A DNA stretch of 64,000 bases from URNF01 sp045634325 (GTDB lineage: Bacteria > Bacillota > Clostridia > Oscillospirales > Acutalibacteraceae), in contig JAZRAA010000024.1 of assembly GCA_045634325.1 (NCBI GenBank), positions 86,399 to 150,398 of the forward strand. The letters run 5' to 3'. Within the stretch, counting starts at the first letter, position 1. Each line of letters begins with the position of its first letter. The position numbers and the translations under genes were made by a program. This document shows, piece after piece, positions 8,544 to 17,556 of the stretch. The notes beneath the pieces were generated by a model. That model made no database searches and was not told the DNA's origin. It saw only the letters and a list, made by a program, of their open reading frames with translations.

Positions 8544-8562
8544 TGTGGTTTTGATTAGATTC

Positions 8563-9387
8563 TCATATGTTTTTTTGCTGGTAAGCGGTGGGGGTGCACT
8601 GCTTGATTTGACGAAACACACGAGAAAAATACAGCGGGTCATTAAATCCAACCGAACCTGCTACCTGCGCCACCGACAACGCGCCCTCTCGCAACAGCGC
8701 ACACGCCTCACTGATGCGGTATTTTTGCAGATATTCCTGCGGAGATTGTCCAAAAGACGTTTGAAACGCACGATACAACTGGCTACGGCTCACGCCTACA
8801 TACTCCGCAATATCCGTAACCCCAATTCCTCGTGCATAGTTGTGCTGGATATACCGCACAGCTTGCGTCAAATAGCTGCGCCCGCTCAAATGCGGCATCG
8901 TGTCACTGTGTCGGGAAATAAGTGCGGCCAAAAACAGCTGCAAGTATCCCGCCATTTCCACATCCGCCGCTGCAGTATTACCATGTGCATGGTAAATACG
9001 TAACAACCCTTCTTTGATGGTGTCATTCCCCTCTTGCACGCGCATAATCGGGTTTTCGGTTTCAAAACCCGCCATCGTGACCAAGCGGTGCGCATCCGCA
9101 CCGTTGAAACCCACCCAATAATACTCCCACGGGTCATTCACCGCCGCACTGTATTGCACCAACTGTGACGGAAACACCAAAAACATATCCCCTGTTCGCA
9201 ACGTATACGTTTGATCGTTACACACATACTTTCCGCTGCCCGCAGACACATAATGTAACAGATAGTGGTCCCGCACACCTGGTCCCCACTGATGTCTGCT
9301 TTCGCATTTTTCATAGCCGGTATTATACACCGACAAGCCGGTATTCTCTTTTAAAGTATCCTTAAATGAATGTTTAAAACTGTCCAT
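8563..9387 (-). CDS. AraC-family transcriptional regulator
   Basis: This 274-residue regulator has an N-terminal cupin sensor half (about 10-150, with LLHYVSAGSGKYVCNDQTY and LRTGDMFLVFPSQL). The C-terminal AraC DNA-binding domain has two helix-turn-helices (GVTDIAEYVGVSRSQLYRAF and SVAQVAGSVGFNDPLYFSRV, followed by PTAYQQ). It is divergent from galK-galT with 133 bases between, so activation of galactose or galactoside metabolism is the natural inference, as for MsmR/RafR-type regulators. The ATG at 9387 follows AAGGTGA. The open frame continues further upstream but reads backwards through the galK promoter and is not coding. The ligand is not known. Confidence 0.88.
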   Translation of the reverse strand: MDSFKHSFKDTLKENTGLSVYNTGYEKCESRHQWGPGVRDHYLLHYVSAGSGKYVCNDQTYTLRTGDMFLVFPSQLVQYSAAVNDPWEYYWVGFNGADAHRLVTMAGFETENPIMRVQEGNDTIKEGLLRIYHAHGNTAAADVEMAGYLQLFLAALISRHSDTMPHLSGRSYLTQAVRYIQHNYARGIGVTDIAEYVGVSRSQLYRAFQTSFGQSPQEYLQKYRISEACALLREGALSVAQVAGSVGFNDPLYFSRVFRQIKQCTPTAYQQKNI

Positions 9388-9406
9388 TTCATCACCTTCA
9401 TGATTG

Positions 9407-9435
9407 AGCATATCACAAATTGCAACATTTGTCCA
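9407..9435 (-). promoter_or_regulatory. Promoter of the AraC gene with an internal palindrome
   Basis: On the minus strand, TGGACA (9430-9435), 17 bases, TATGCT (9407-9412). Within the spacer and -35 lies ACAAAT-N6-ATTTGT (9415-9432), an 18-base palindrome that could be an autoregulatory operator. Confidence 0.5.
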
Positions 9436-9457
9436 TATAAAAACAATGGAAAATCCC

Positions 9458-9486
9458 TTGTTTTTTATGGAATATACAGATATAAT
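9458..9486 (+). promoter_or_regulatory. Promoter of galK-galT
   Basis: TTGTTT (9458-9463), 17 bases, TATAAT (9481-9486), 34 bases before the galK start. Confidence 0.72.
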
Positions 9487-9520
9487 AAAAATGTAACCAC
9501 TATCGAAAGGGGTATGTGAT

Positions 9521-10807
9521 ATGACAATTTCCTCTGCATTGATACAAAAAATCGAAAGCGGTGCTTTTGATGCACGTTTTGAAAAATTGTACGGTGACAA
9601 CGTTGCCGCACAGCGCGCACGGTACATAGACGCCGTTTGTGGCTTTGTTGACACGTTTGGCGAACCGACAAGCGATCTGATGCTGTTCTCCGCTCCGGGA
9701 CGTACCGAAATCGGCGGCAACCATACCGACCATAACAACGGCCGCGTGTTAGCGGGCAGTGTCAATCTGGACGTGATTGCCATTGTTGCAGTGTCTAACG
9801 CGCCGCACATTCGTGTGAAATCCAAAGGCTATGACATGGATGACATCGACCTGTCCGCTTTGACGGTGGTGGAAGAGGAATATAACCGCTCGTCTTCACT
9901 CATTCGTGGCACCGCCGCACGCTTCGCGCAACTCGGCTATGCCATCGGCGGCTTCGATGCATACACCACCTCTAATGTGCTCAAAGGCTCGGGGCTTTCC
10001 AGTTCTGCGGCATTTGAAGTGCTTATCGGCGTTATCCTCAACCACGTATATAACGACGGCAAGGTGTCCGCAGTGGAAATCGCGCAAATCGCCCAATATG
10101 CAGAAAACGTCTTTTTCGGCAAGCCCAGCGGTTTGATGGACCAGATGGCATCCTCTGTGGGTAACATCATCACCATCGATTTCAAAGATACCAACAATCC
10201 CATCATCGAAAAAGTGGATTTTGACTTTGCCACCACCGACCATGCACTTTGCATTGTCGACGTGGGCGGTAACCATGCCGATTTAACCCACGAATATGCC
10301 GCAGTGCCCGGTGAAATGAAGGCAATTGCCGCAGATATGGGCGTTTCGGTATTGCGTGAAACCTCTTTGGAAGCCGTGTTGCCCCGCATCCCCGACCTGC
10401 GTAAAGCGCACGGCGACCGTGCAGTGTTGCGCGCTTTGCATTTCCTGTATGAAAATGAACGTGTGGTGGATGAAGTCGCGGCACTCAAAAACGGCGACTT
10501 TGAAACCTTCAAGAAATTGGTGATTGCTTCAGGCAATTCCTCGTTCCAATATTTGCAAAACGTGTATGCAGCTTGCAACGTGTCCGAACAGGGTATGTCT
10601 TTGGCGCTCGCGCTGGCACAACAAGTGTTGGATGGCAAAGGCGCTTGGCGTGTACACGGCGGCGGTTTTGGCGGTACTACCCAAAACTTCGTTCCCACCG
10701 CTCTGCTCCCCGCTTTCATAGAGTTGATTGAAAGCGTGTTCGGAAAAGGTAGTTGTCACGTGTTGCACATCCGTCCCTATGGCGGCGTGTGCGTAGATAA
10801 AATTTGA
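9521..10807 (+). CDS. galK: Galactokinase
   Basis: This cytoplasmic enzyme phosphorylates galactose to galactose-1-phosphate with ATP, the first committed step of the Leloir pathway. Its 428 residues place it in the GHMP kinase superfamily: the galactokinase signature GRTEIGGNHTDHNNG lies near 65-80, the ATP loop is KGSGLSSSAAFE, and motif 3 is VHGGGFGGT near the C-terminus. The chain is somewhat longer than the E. coli enzyme. The ATG at 9521 follows GAAAGGGG at 9505-9512. galT follows after 16 bases in the same operon. No epimerase (galE) is present nearby, so that step must be encoded elsewhere. Confidence 0.95.
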   Translation: MTISSALIQKIESGAFDARFEKLYGDNVAAQRARYIDAVCGFVDTFGEPTSDLMLFSAPGRTEIGGNHTDHNNGRVLAGSVNLDVIAIVAVSNAPHIRVKSKGYDMDDIDLSALTVVEEEYNRSSSLIRGTAARFAQLGYAIGGFDAYTTSNVLKGSGLSSSAAFEVLIGVILNHVYNDGKVSAVEIAQIAQYAENVFFGKPSGLMDQMASSVGNIITIDFKDTNNPIIEKVDFDFATTDHALCIVDVGGNHADLTHEYAAVPGEMKAIAADMGVSVLRETSLEAVLPRIPDLRKAHGDRAVLRALHFLYENERVVDEVAALKNGDFETFKKLVIASGNSSFQYLQNVYAACNVSEQGMSLALALAQQVLDGKGAWRVHGGGFGGTTQNFVPTALLPAFIELIESVFGKGSCHVLHIRPYGGVCVDKI

Positions 10808-10823
10808 AGAAAGCAGGAAAAAA

Positions 10824-11792
10824 ATGGCTGAATTACGTAAACATCCGTTGACAAACGATTGGATTATGATTGCATCACATCGGCAAAATCGTCCGCAGAT
10901 GCCCAAAGACTATTGTCCGTTCTGCCCCGGATCAGGGAAAGTACCGGACAACTACACCGTCTATAAATACGACAACGATTTCCCCGCATTGTCCCAAAAT
11001 CCGCCGGCTCCCGATGCGGTTGCCGACGATTTCTTTGAGACGGCTCCTTGCTACGGCAAATGCGAGGTTATCCTCTACTCCCCCGAACATACCGTCACTC
11101 TGCCTGAGTTGCCCGCCCCGCACATTCGTGAGTTGGTGGACTTGTGGGCAGAACGCTATACCGAAATTTCCGCCGATGAAAACATCAAATATGTGTTCAT
11201 CTTCGAAAACCGTGGCGACGTGGTGGGCGTAACCATGCCGCACCCGCATGGTCAAATCTACGGCTATTCCTTTATGCCCAAGAAACTGGAGCTGGAAGTG
11301 CAAAACGCCAAAAAGCATTTCGAAAACAAAGGCAAATGCCTGTTCTGCGATATGCTCGACCACGAACTACAATTCGAAAAACGCATCATTTTCAAAAATG
11401 AGCATTTTACCGTTTTCCTGCCGTTTTTCTCGGAATATCCCTACGGTGTGTACATCATGAGCAACAAACACAAGGCAAATATCACCGCTTTCACCGACGA
11501 GGAACGCGACGCTTTGGCAGAGACCCTGCGCCGCACCACCGGTATGCTGGATAGCCTTTTCGGGTATAAGTTCCCCTACATGATGTGCATGTATAACGAG
11601 CCGGTCAACGGCGAAGATTGCAGCGATATATTCCACTGGCACATCGCTTTCTATCCGCCGATGCGTTCCGCTGATAAAATCAAATTTAACGCATCCAGTG
11701 AAACGGGTGCTTGGGCGCATTGCAACCCCACCTGCCCCGAAGATACCGCCATTGAACTGCGCGAAGCATACGCACGGTTTATGGGCGAATAA
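10824..11792 (+). CDS. galT: Galactose-1-phosphate uridylyltransferase
   Basis: This enzyme exchanges UMP between UDP-glucose and galactose-1-phosphate. Its 322 residues belong to the histidine-triad type (family I): the catalytic PHPHGQ motif lies around residue 140 and a zinc-binding CPFC pair near residue 33 (YCPFCPGSGK). Further conserved features are FENRGDVVGVTMPHPHG and the C-terminal FHWHIAFYPP, which supplies the second metal and catalytic histidines. The ATG follows GCAGGAAA. It lies 16 bases after galK and before an intrinsic terminator, so the operon has two genes. Confidence 0.94.
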   Translation: MAELRKHPLTNDWIMIASHRQNRPQMPKDYCPFCPGSGKVPDNYTVYKYDNDFPALSQNPPAPDAVADDFFETAPCYGKCEVILYSPEHTVTLPELPAPHIRELVDLWAERYTEISADENIKYVFIFENRGDVVGVTMPHPHGQIYGYSFMPKKLELEVQNAKKHFENKGKCLFCDMLDHELQFEKRIIFKNEHFTVFLPFFSEYPYGVYIMSNKHKANITAFTDEERDALAETLRRTTGMLDSLFGYKFPYMMCMYNEPVNGEDCSDIFHWHIAFYPPMRSADKIKFNASSETGAWAHCNPTCPEDTAIELREAYARFMGE

Positions 11793-11807
11793 AAATTGAA
11801 AACAGCA

Positions 11808-11842
11808 AAAAAAGATGCACGAAACTTCGTGCATCTTTTCTT
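11808..11842 (+). terminator. Terminator of galKT
   Basis: GATGCACGAA pairs with TTCGTGCATC (11826-11835), followed by TTTTCTTTTT. The A-run before it means it may also stop the convergent gene. Confidence 0.85.
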
Positions 11843-11859
11843 TTTATCGTTTGCTTTAT

Positions 11860-13041
11860 TTAATACAATTTGTTAATGAATCTTACCAGCTGTTCAATCA
11901 ATTCTGTGCAAACCTCGGTATGTTCTTCGGATAAATCGCCACTGTTCTTGATATACCGCAATTCATCCAACACTTCTTGCGCGGTCTTCTTGTCTTTGAC
12001 TTTGCCAAGTCCCATCATGGCAGAATAGTAGAAAAATTTGGTGATGCTACTATGTTTATCGTATTTCCCTACCACAACGAGTGCGTCATACATCATCTGC
12101 AGGAATCTCTTTTGTTCGTCTCTCGTCAACTCAGGAGACACCGTTTTCGGCAAGCACCATTCAATGTACAATACGTTCGCATCGTGATGACCTAACTTGG
12201 CAATTTGGTACAACCGATGCATATCGTTAGACTGCTCTTCCGTAAACGCCTTGAACATAGCCTCCGCACGTTCCAAATTTTCTTGTTTTTCCTTTGCCAG
12301 TTGTTCTGCTTTTTGTTGTTCCGCTGCTTCTTTCTCTTTTCTTTCAAGAAGTTTTATAGCGGTTTGCAGTTCTGCTTTGATTTCATTTTCCAACCCATCG
12401 TTTTTCTTCCAACAAACACGCACAGATAAAATAAAGACGGCTCTAAAAATATAAAAAGCTATCAAAGACAAAATCGCATATAAAAATCCCAACGGATAAA
12501 TTTTATCAGGAACCACCACCGGCTCTTGCATCAACGTGAGGGTTAAAAAGAAAACAAAGAAAAAGAAAAAGCATCTTTTTAGTTTTCCGCCTATCTCCTC
12601 GTGCTGCGTTTGATAGTCGGTCTTCGTGATCTCTTCAAAGTGTTGTTGTAAGGCGCGGGCGTTTTCGGCTGTCTCTTCTGTTTCTTTTAATTTCTTTTTG
12701 CCACATAAAGCTTTCCCGCAAAAGAAAAACAAAAGGGTCACAAGTGCCGCTGCAAAAGCCGAAACAAACCCGATAATGAGCACTACCGCCCAGATGGGTA
12801 TATTGGAAGTTTCAAAAAGCGGAAAAATCTTTTCCCACACATCCGACAGTACCCACATATCTACCTTTGCTGCTTGTTCAGGCTGATATACCTGCGTGAC
12901 AATCACACCAAAAGCCACCAACAATGTGCCTACCAGTACAAAAAGCGAAGCAAAAAAGCGTGCAAACCCTCTGGTCGCTTTTTGTAATCGTTGTGCCGAT
13001 TCGAAACCATATGCTTTCCCCTGCAACTCCTTAAAAGACAT
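11860..13041 (-). CDS. Unrecognised membrane protein with coiled coil and helical C-terminal domain
   Basis: I do not recognise this 393-residue protein. It has four hydrophobic segments in two pairs: about 27-50 and 81-110, then 155-172 (starting with the run CFFFFFVFF) and 182-206. A charged Lys/Glu/Gln-rich stretch separates the pairs (about 115-150). After the last span a strongly coiled-coil segment (about 213-258, LLERKEKEAAEQQKAEQL and onward) leads into a helical domain (about 260-393) with motifs such as MHRLYQIAKLGHHDANVLYI that loosely recall TPR/Sel1-like repeats. The tail is probably cytoplasmic. Its ATG follows AAGGAGGGG and it has its own near-consensus promoter. It is monocistronic, between galT and folD. 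A scaffold role is possible but unproven. Confidence 0.75.
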   Translation of the reverse strand: MSFKELQGKAYGFESAQRLQKATRGFARFFASLFVLVGTLLVAFGVIVTQVYQPEQAAKVDMWVLSDVWEKIFPLFETSNIPIWAVVLIIGFVSAFAAALVTLLFFFCGKALCGKKKLKETEETAENARALQQHFEEITKTDYQTQHEEIGGKLKRCFFFFFVFFLTLTLMQEPVVVPDKIYPLGFLYAILSLIAFYIFRAVFILSVRVCWKKNDGLENEIKAELQTAIKLLERKEKEAAEQQKAEQLAKEKQENLERAEAMFKAFTEEQSNDMHRLYQIAKLGHHDANVLYIEWCLPKTVSPELTRDEQKRFLQMMYDALVVVGKYDKHSSITKFFYYSAMMGLGKVKDKKTAQEVLDELRYIKNSGDLSEEHTEVCTELIEQLVRFINKLY

Positions 13042-13073
13042 AAAACCCCTCCTTACGACTATTTTATATAATT

Positions 13074-13102
13074 ATTATATGAAAATCACAACCGAGTGTC
13101 AA
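13074..13102 (-). promoter_or_regulatory. Promoter of the unrecognised membrane protein
   Basis: On the minus strand, TTGACA (13097-13102), 17 bases, TATAAT (13074-13079). Both boxes match consensus exactly. Confidence 0.78.
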
Positions 13103-13106
13103 GATG

Positions 13107-13144
13107 AATAAAATTAGCCAAGTGTCCTTACGGACACTTGGCTA
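13107..13144 (-). terminator. Terminator of the M16-lgt-folD operon
   Basis: TAGCCAAGTGTCC (13115-13127) pairs perfectly with GGACACTTGGCTA (13132-13144). On the minus strand it is followed by ATTTTATT. Confidence 0.85.
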
Positions 13145-13156
13145 TACCGACAATTT

Positions 13157-14011
13157 TTATTGTAAATTATTTTGCATTTTTGCGGCGAATAACGTGTTTT
13201 TCATCAGCATTGCTATGGTCATCGGACCAACGCCGCCGGGGACGGGGGTGATATATCCCGCAATCGGTTCTACATTGTCATAGTCCACGTCGCCACACAG
13301 TTTGCCATTTTCATCACGGTCCATACCGACATCAATCACGGCGGCACCGGGTTTGACCATATCCGCTTTGATGAATTTTGCCACGCCAACCGCGGCAACC
13401 AAAATATCCGCTTGTTTGCAGATGTCTTTCAAGTTCCTTGTACGAGAATGACAAATGGTGACCGTGCCGTTTTTCTGCAACAACAGCATCGCCATCGGTT
13501 TGCCTACGATATTGCTGCGACCCACCACTACACACTGTTTGCCTTCAATTTCCACACCGCTTCGTGCAAGCAACTCCATCACGCCGGCAGGGGTGCAAGG
13601 CAAGAATGTGTAGTCACCAATCATGATATGGCCCACGTTCACCGCATGGAACGCATCCACGTCCTTTTCGGGCGCAATCGCTTCAATCACCGCTTTGTCT
13701 GACAACGGACGCGGCAACGGCAACTGACACAGAATGCCGTTGATGTCTTTTCTTTCGTTCAGTTCTGCTACCACGTCCAGCAACTGCTGTTCGGTGGTAT
13801 CAGCAGGAAGCGTGATTTCCTCCGAATAAAATCCCACGTCCTCGCAAGCCTTTTTCTTGTTGTTGACATAGATTCGGGAAGCGGGGTCGTCTCCCACCAA
13901 AATCACCGCCAAACCGGGCGTGACGCCTTGTGCTTTAAGGACTTCCACTTCTTTGGCAACCTCTGCTCGCACCTGTGCGGCAATTGCTTTACCGTCAATT
14001 ATCACTGCCAT
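13157..14011 (-). CDS. folD: Methylenetetrahydrofolate dehydrogenase/cyclohydrolase
   Basis: This bifunctional cytoplasmic enzyme interconverts 5,10-methylene-, 5,10-methenyl- and 10-formyl-tetrahydrofolate, with NADP as the usual cofactor. Its 284 residues are the normal length. The catalytic lysine lies in YVNNKKKACEDVG (about 50-62). The nucleotide-binding loop is VVGRSNIVGKPMA, and the family signature PVPGGVGPMT is near the C-terminus. The ATG follows GAGGAAC and the first 17 bases overlap the end of lgt, so the two are co-translated. It is the last gene of the operon. Its place with lgt and M16 peptidases reflects local packing rather than a shared pathway. Confidence 0.96.
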   Translation of the reverse strand: MAVIIDGKAIAAQVRAEVAKEVEVLKAQGVTPGLAVILVGDDPASRIYVNNKKKACEDVGFYSEEITLPADTTEQQLLDVVAELNERKDINGILCQLPLPRPLSDKAVIEAIAPEKDVDAFHAVNVGHIMIGDYTFLPCTPAGVMELLARSGVEIEGKQCVVVGRSNIVGKPMAMLLLQKNGTVTICHSRTRNLKDICKQADILVAAVGVAKFIKADMVKPGAAVIDVGMDRDENGKLCGDVDYDNVEPIAGYITPVPGGVGPMTIAMLMKNTLFAAKMQNNLQ

Positions 14012-14891
14012 CTTGTTGTTCCTCCACTGCTGTCTCTACAAATAAATCTTCGGGTAACCGCCCGGAACGAGATTTCAAAATTATATACAACGTGATACCG
14101 CCAGCTACGCACAATGCCGCCAACAATTGCGACACCCGCATACTGCCGAGCATCAAACTGTCAGCGCGCAACCCTTCGATAAAGAAACGACCGGCGCCGT
14201 ACCAAATCACATACGTACAAAACAATTTCCCTTTGAATGTATAGGCCTTTTGCGACAAAATATGTAACAACACAAAGCCCAACAAACACCACATCGACTC
14301 ATAAAAGAAGGTGGGATGCACCGGCAAAGAAGGGTCATAGCCACTGCCATTCACGCCGGACGAAATAATGGAGCCGGTCATACCCCACGGCAACGTGGTG
14401 TTACCGCCAAAGGCTTCTTGATTGAAGAAATTGCCCCAACGGCCGAGGCACTGACCGATAAAAAAGCCAACGGATGCCAAATCGAACATGGCAAGTGTGT
14501 TGAGCTTTTTCAGTTTGCACATCCAGATGCCAGTGATGAATGCGCCGAGTACCGCGCCGTAAATCGCCAAACCGCCGTCCCAAATGCGGAACACTTTGAG
14601 TGGTTGTTCAAAGAAGGTCGCAACGCCGTCATAAAATGCGATATAGTAAATACGCGCGCCGAGAATAGCAAACGCCGTTGCCACCAACACAGCATCGGTC
14701 ATCGGGTCCAGTTCAATGCCAAAAGTAGGTTTTGCATATCGCACGGCATACAGCACCGCCAATAAAAAGCCGAGTGCAATCATCAAACCATACCAGCGAA
14801 TAGAAAACGACATGCCCAATATTTGAAACTCCGCTAAAATCGGATTGACTTCAATGGTCCAATCCAAAGCAGGAAATTGAATATACTCCAT
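13995..14891 (-). CDS. lgt: Prolipoprotein diacylglyceryl transferase
   Basis: This integral membrane enzyme moves diacylglycerol from phosphatidylglycerol to the lipobox cysteine of prolipoproteins, the first step of lipoprotein maturation. The 298-residue chain has about seven hydrophobic segments. The Lgt signature GRWGNFFNQEAFG carries the essential Arg, Asn and Glu. The conserved HPTFFYESMW segment and ARIYYIAFY are also present. The ATG follows GAGGGAGG. The gene lies 22 bases downstream of the M16 peptidase and overlaps folD. A client lipoprotein, the amino-acid binding protein at 41.4-42.1 kb, is encoded in this same window. Confidence 0.95.
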   Translation of the reverse strand: MEYIQFPALDWTIEVNPILAEFQILGMSFSIRWYGLMIALGFLLAVLYAVRYAKPTFGIELDPMTDAVLVATAFAILGARIYYIAFYDGVATFFEQPLKVFRIWDGGLAIYGAVLGAFITGIWMCKLKKLNTLAMFDLASVGFFIGQCLGRWGNFFNQEAFGGNTTLPWGMTGSIISSGVNGSGYDPSLPVHPTFFYESMWCLLGFVLLHILSQKAYTFKGKLFCTYVIWYGAGRFFIEGLRADSLMLGSMRVSQLLAALCVAGGITLYIILKSRSGRLPEDLFVETAVEEQQDGSDN

Positions 14892-14913
14892 TTATAAGCC
14901 TCCCTCTTAAACC

Positions 14914-16188
14914 TTAGGCTACAGGCGATACCACCGACAGCGCCATGCGGTCAACGGAAATACGTTCCGTCAAAACGGTATATACCGATTTTACATCAAG
15001 AGACGCCACACTGTCAATGAGCGCAAAGGGTTTTCTCCCGTAAAAATGGTCATCAAGCAACCAGTCGCCGCAACTTTCCACGTCGTTCAAACCCGAAATC
15101 AGTCGACCATACAGTGCGTTTCGCTCTTCCAAGAACCGTTGCTCATCCACACCGTCCCGTTGCATACGTTCAATTTCCAGTTTGATTTCTCGTAACACGG
15201 CATCAGGGTCTTTGGACTCGCCGCTGAACAAAAATGCGGCATAGCCGCTACCCTCAAAGTAACCACTGCCAAACGTTTCATTTATCAAGCCGTTTTCCAT
15301 CAAGCGTGCATACAACACAGAACCTCTGCCCGCCAACAATTCAAGTAAAATCTCCGCCGCCATCAATTGCTCTGCATCATGCAGATAGCCCGCTTCTACC
15401 GGCTCTTTGATACCGATATAAAAAAGCGGTACCGCTACCGGCATGTGCGCTTCTCTGCGTTTCTCGGTCACGGTTTCAGGTTCCGCCACCGCTTGTCGTT
15501 TGAGTGTAAACGGCGGTGCCGTCTTCAAAACTTCGTCTGCCACCCGCTCTACCGTTTCACAATCAATGTTGCCGGATACCACCAGCGCCATATTGTGAAG
15601 GTTGTAAAACGTGCGGTAACAATCATACAAAAGTGCGGGGGTGATTTTTGCAATCGATTGCACCGTGCCCGCAATATCCACCCGCACGGGATGCATGGTA
15701 TATAACATTTCCAGCACATTAAACATTGCGAGTCGGTCGGGGTCATCTTCGCACATGCGGATTTCCTGTCCGATAATACCACGTTCTTTTTCCACGTTCT
15801 CATCGGTGAAATACGGATTTTGCACAAAATCCAACAATATCCGCAAGTTTTTCTCCACCTGCTCGGTGCAGGAAAACAGATATGCGGTTTGTTGAAAACC
15901 CGTATACGCATTAGCGGATGCGCCGGTTTGCGCATACTTTTCAAATGCGTCACAATCCTCATTTTCAAACAATTTATGCTCTAAATAATGCGCAATGCCC
16001 GTGGGCACAAACAATTCTTTGCCATCCACTTCAAATGTGGTATCCACAGAGCCATAGCGTGTGCCGATAATCGCATAGGTGGAACTGTATCCCGCTTTAG
16101 GGCACACATACAGCGTCAGCCCACTTGCGTGCACCCCGCTATACACCGTTTCATCGGTGCGCGGAACAGCTGTTTTCTTCCAATTCAT
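14914..16188 (-). CDS. M16-family metallopeptidase, catalytic subunit (YmfH/YfmH-like)
   Basis: This 424-residue protein carries the inverted zinc-binding motif HYLEH near residue 70 (GIAHYLEHKLFE) and a downstream glutamate region, so it has the catalytic half-site of insulinase-type peptidases. It also has the conserved substrate-side sequences GASANAYTGFQQTAYLF and GSGYFEGSGYAAFLFSG. Its start overlaps the stop of the other M16 gene by four bases. Such pairs normally form a heterodimer in which one chain carries zinc and the other supplies the substrate-binding arginine and tyrosine. The usual Firmicutes pair (YmfF/YmfH) is widespread, but substrates are poorly known. No signal peptide is visible, so it is probably cytoplasmic. 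Confidence 0.9.
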   Translation of the reverse strand: MNWKKTAVPRTDETVYSGVHASGLTLYVCPKAGYSSTYAIIGTRYGSVDTTFEVDGKELFVPTGIAHYLEHKLFENEDCDAFEKYAQTGASANAYTGFQQTAYLFSCTEQVEKNLRILLDFVQNPYFTDENVEKERGIIGQEIRMCEDDPDRLAMFNVLEMLYTMHPVRVDIAGTVQSIAKITPALLYDCYRTFYNLHNMALVVSGNIDCETVERVADEVLKTAPPFTLKRQAVAEPETVTEKRREAHMPVAVPLFYIGIKEPVEAGYLHDAEQLMAAEILLELLAGRGSVLYARLMENGLINETFGSGYFEGSGYAAFLFSGESKDPDAVLREIKLEIERMQRDGVDEQRFLEERNALYGRLISGLNDVESCGDWLLDDHFYGRKPFALIDSVASLDVKSVYTVLTERISVDRMALSVVSPVA

Positions 16189-17462
16189 ACCGTTTCCTCC
16201 TCCGGCAACACGGCAAACACACTTTGCAAATTCACGGTGTCAGCAAGCGCAACGATTTGCGCTTTATCCACTTTTTCGATAAGAGCGATTGCCTCTTCTA
16301 CCCGCAACGGCGAATGGGACAAGGCTTGCCCTAAATACCAACTCACCATACCGCCTTGCACGTTTTCATGGTCACGCAATTGGTGAATCAAATATCGTCT
16401 GGCGTTCTCCAAATCCTCATCCGAGAACGCACCACTACGAATGGCATCCAGTTGCCGCAAAATCTCTGTGTGGGCACGTTCCACGTTTGCCGCATCCACA
16501 CCGCTGTTGACCGTCAGCACCCCTTTGACACGCTCGAAAGCAGCGGAACAATAATAACACAGACTCATTTTCTCCCGCACGTTGCGGAACAAAAGGGATG
16601 ACGGCGTACCGCCGAACAATGCCGCAAGCAGACGGCCTGTCATCACCGCTTGCGTGTCGGGTTCACACGCTTGCAAACGGAAGCACATGCACAGTTTGGC
16701 TTGGTTGACCGCCATGTGTGTGCTTCCCTTGCGGGGATCGGTCAGCGGCAAAAACGCTGTTTGCGTTTCACCCGCATGAGGTGCACGGAGCTTGCCTTCA
16801 AAAGCAGATTTGATTTGTGCGGCGACTTTCTCACCGTTGTCTGCACCCACATATACAAACTGGAATACCGCCGTTTCCAAAACGGTTTTGAGTGCGGCGG
16901 TCACGCTCTCACGGGTCAGCACCGCCGCAGCTTCGACGGTGCCGTTGAGCGGCACACCATACGGTTCCCCGTTCGCCAACAACATATCTGCTTGTTCACG
17001 CGCATACGCACGTTTGTCATTGAGCGTGGCGGCAATACGTTCTATCAGACAACGTTTCTCCTGCTCCAAATCAACGGCATCCCATAAGCCATCCGCAGAA
17101 AGATGCGGTGAAAACAGCATTTCCAGTAACAATGCCGTGCTGTCGGCGGCAATATCCTCGCCGTTCAGCGCAAAGTCGTTGCGCAAATAGGTGATGCCCA
17201 GTGTCAACACCTGATGGTCACCGAGACGTTGCACCCCACTGCTCACCGCCGCACCATATAATCGGCCGAGTCTTCGATGCATAGCCGCCATATCCGGCGA
17301 AAACGCAGTTGCTCGGGTTAACAGTTCCGGTAAAATCGCATACACAGCGGCAGTCTGTTCCCGCAAGGGCAAAAACAATCCGACCGATAAGCGTGCCGTT
17401 TTAAAGCGACGGTCTTGCAACGCCAAAAAGCCTACACCGTCAGCCAATTCCTGTTGATGCAT
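16185..17462 (-). CDS. M16-family peptidase-like protein, non-catalytic partner (YmfF/YfmF-like)
   Basis: This 425-residue protein has the M16 fold but lacks the HxxEH zinc motif at the expected N-terminal position; the equivalent region reads LTRATAFSPDMAAMHRRLGRLYG. The C-terminal half has the features of the substrate-binding partner (KMSLCYYCSAAFERVKGVLTV), including a tyrosine pair and an arginine. It overlaps the catalytic partner by four bases, consistent with equimolar production of a heterodimer. The ATG follows GAGGTGAG. It is the first gene of the M16-M16-lgt-folD run. A clear promoter is not visible in the 94 bases upstream. Confidence 0.88.
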   Translation of the reverse strand: MHQQELADGVGFLALQDRRFKTARLSVGLFLPLREQTAAVYAILPELLTRATAFSPDMAAMHRRLGRLYGAAVSSGVQRLGDHQVLTLGITYLRNDFALNGEDIAADSTALLLEMLFSPHLSADGLWDAVDLEQEKRCLIERIAATLNDKRAYAREQADMLLANGEPYGVPLNGTVEAAAVLTRESVTAALKTVLETAVFQFVYVGADNGEKVAAQIKSAFEGKLRAPHAGETQTAFLPLTDPRKGSTHMAVNQAKLCMCFRLQACEPDTQAVMTGRLLAALFGGTPSSLLFRNVREKMSLCYYCSAAFERVKGVLTVNSGVDAANVERAHTEILRQLDAIRSGAFSDEDLENARRYLIHQLRDHENVQGGMVSWYLGQALSHSPLRVEEAIALIEKVDKAQIVALADTVNLQSVFAVLPEEETV

Positions 17463-17511
17463 AGTCTCACCTCACTTTTAGTATCCGCATAGGCGATTGG
17501 ATATATCCAAA

Positions 17512-17547
17512 ATCAAAATGCGACGCACGATTTCTAACGGCGCCGCA
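17512..17547 (-). terminator. Terminator of cpsC-cpsD
   Basis: TGCGACGC (17519-17526) pairs with GCGCCGCA (17540-17547) with one G-T pair. On the minus strand it is followed by ATTTTGATTTT. Confidence 0.65.
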
Positions 17548-17556
17548 TTTATATGA

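Noticed and set aside
9388..9825. N-terminal extension of the AraC regulator (146 extra residues)
   Set aside because: It would run antisense through the galK promoter and gene start. The cupin domain begins at the ATG at 9387, behind a good ribosome binding site.
16185..17462. Reading the first M16 gene as a pseudogene because the HxxEH motif is missing
   Set aside because: The chain is full length and paired with a catalytic M16 gene. Loss of the zinc motif in one partner is normal for this heterodimer.
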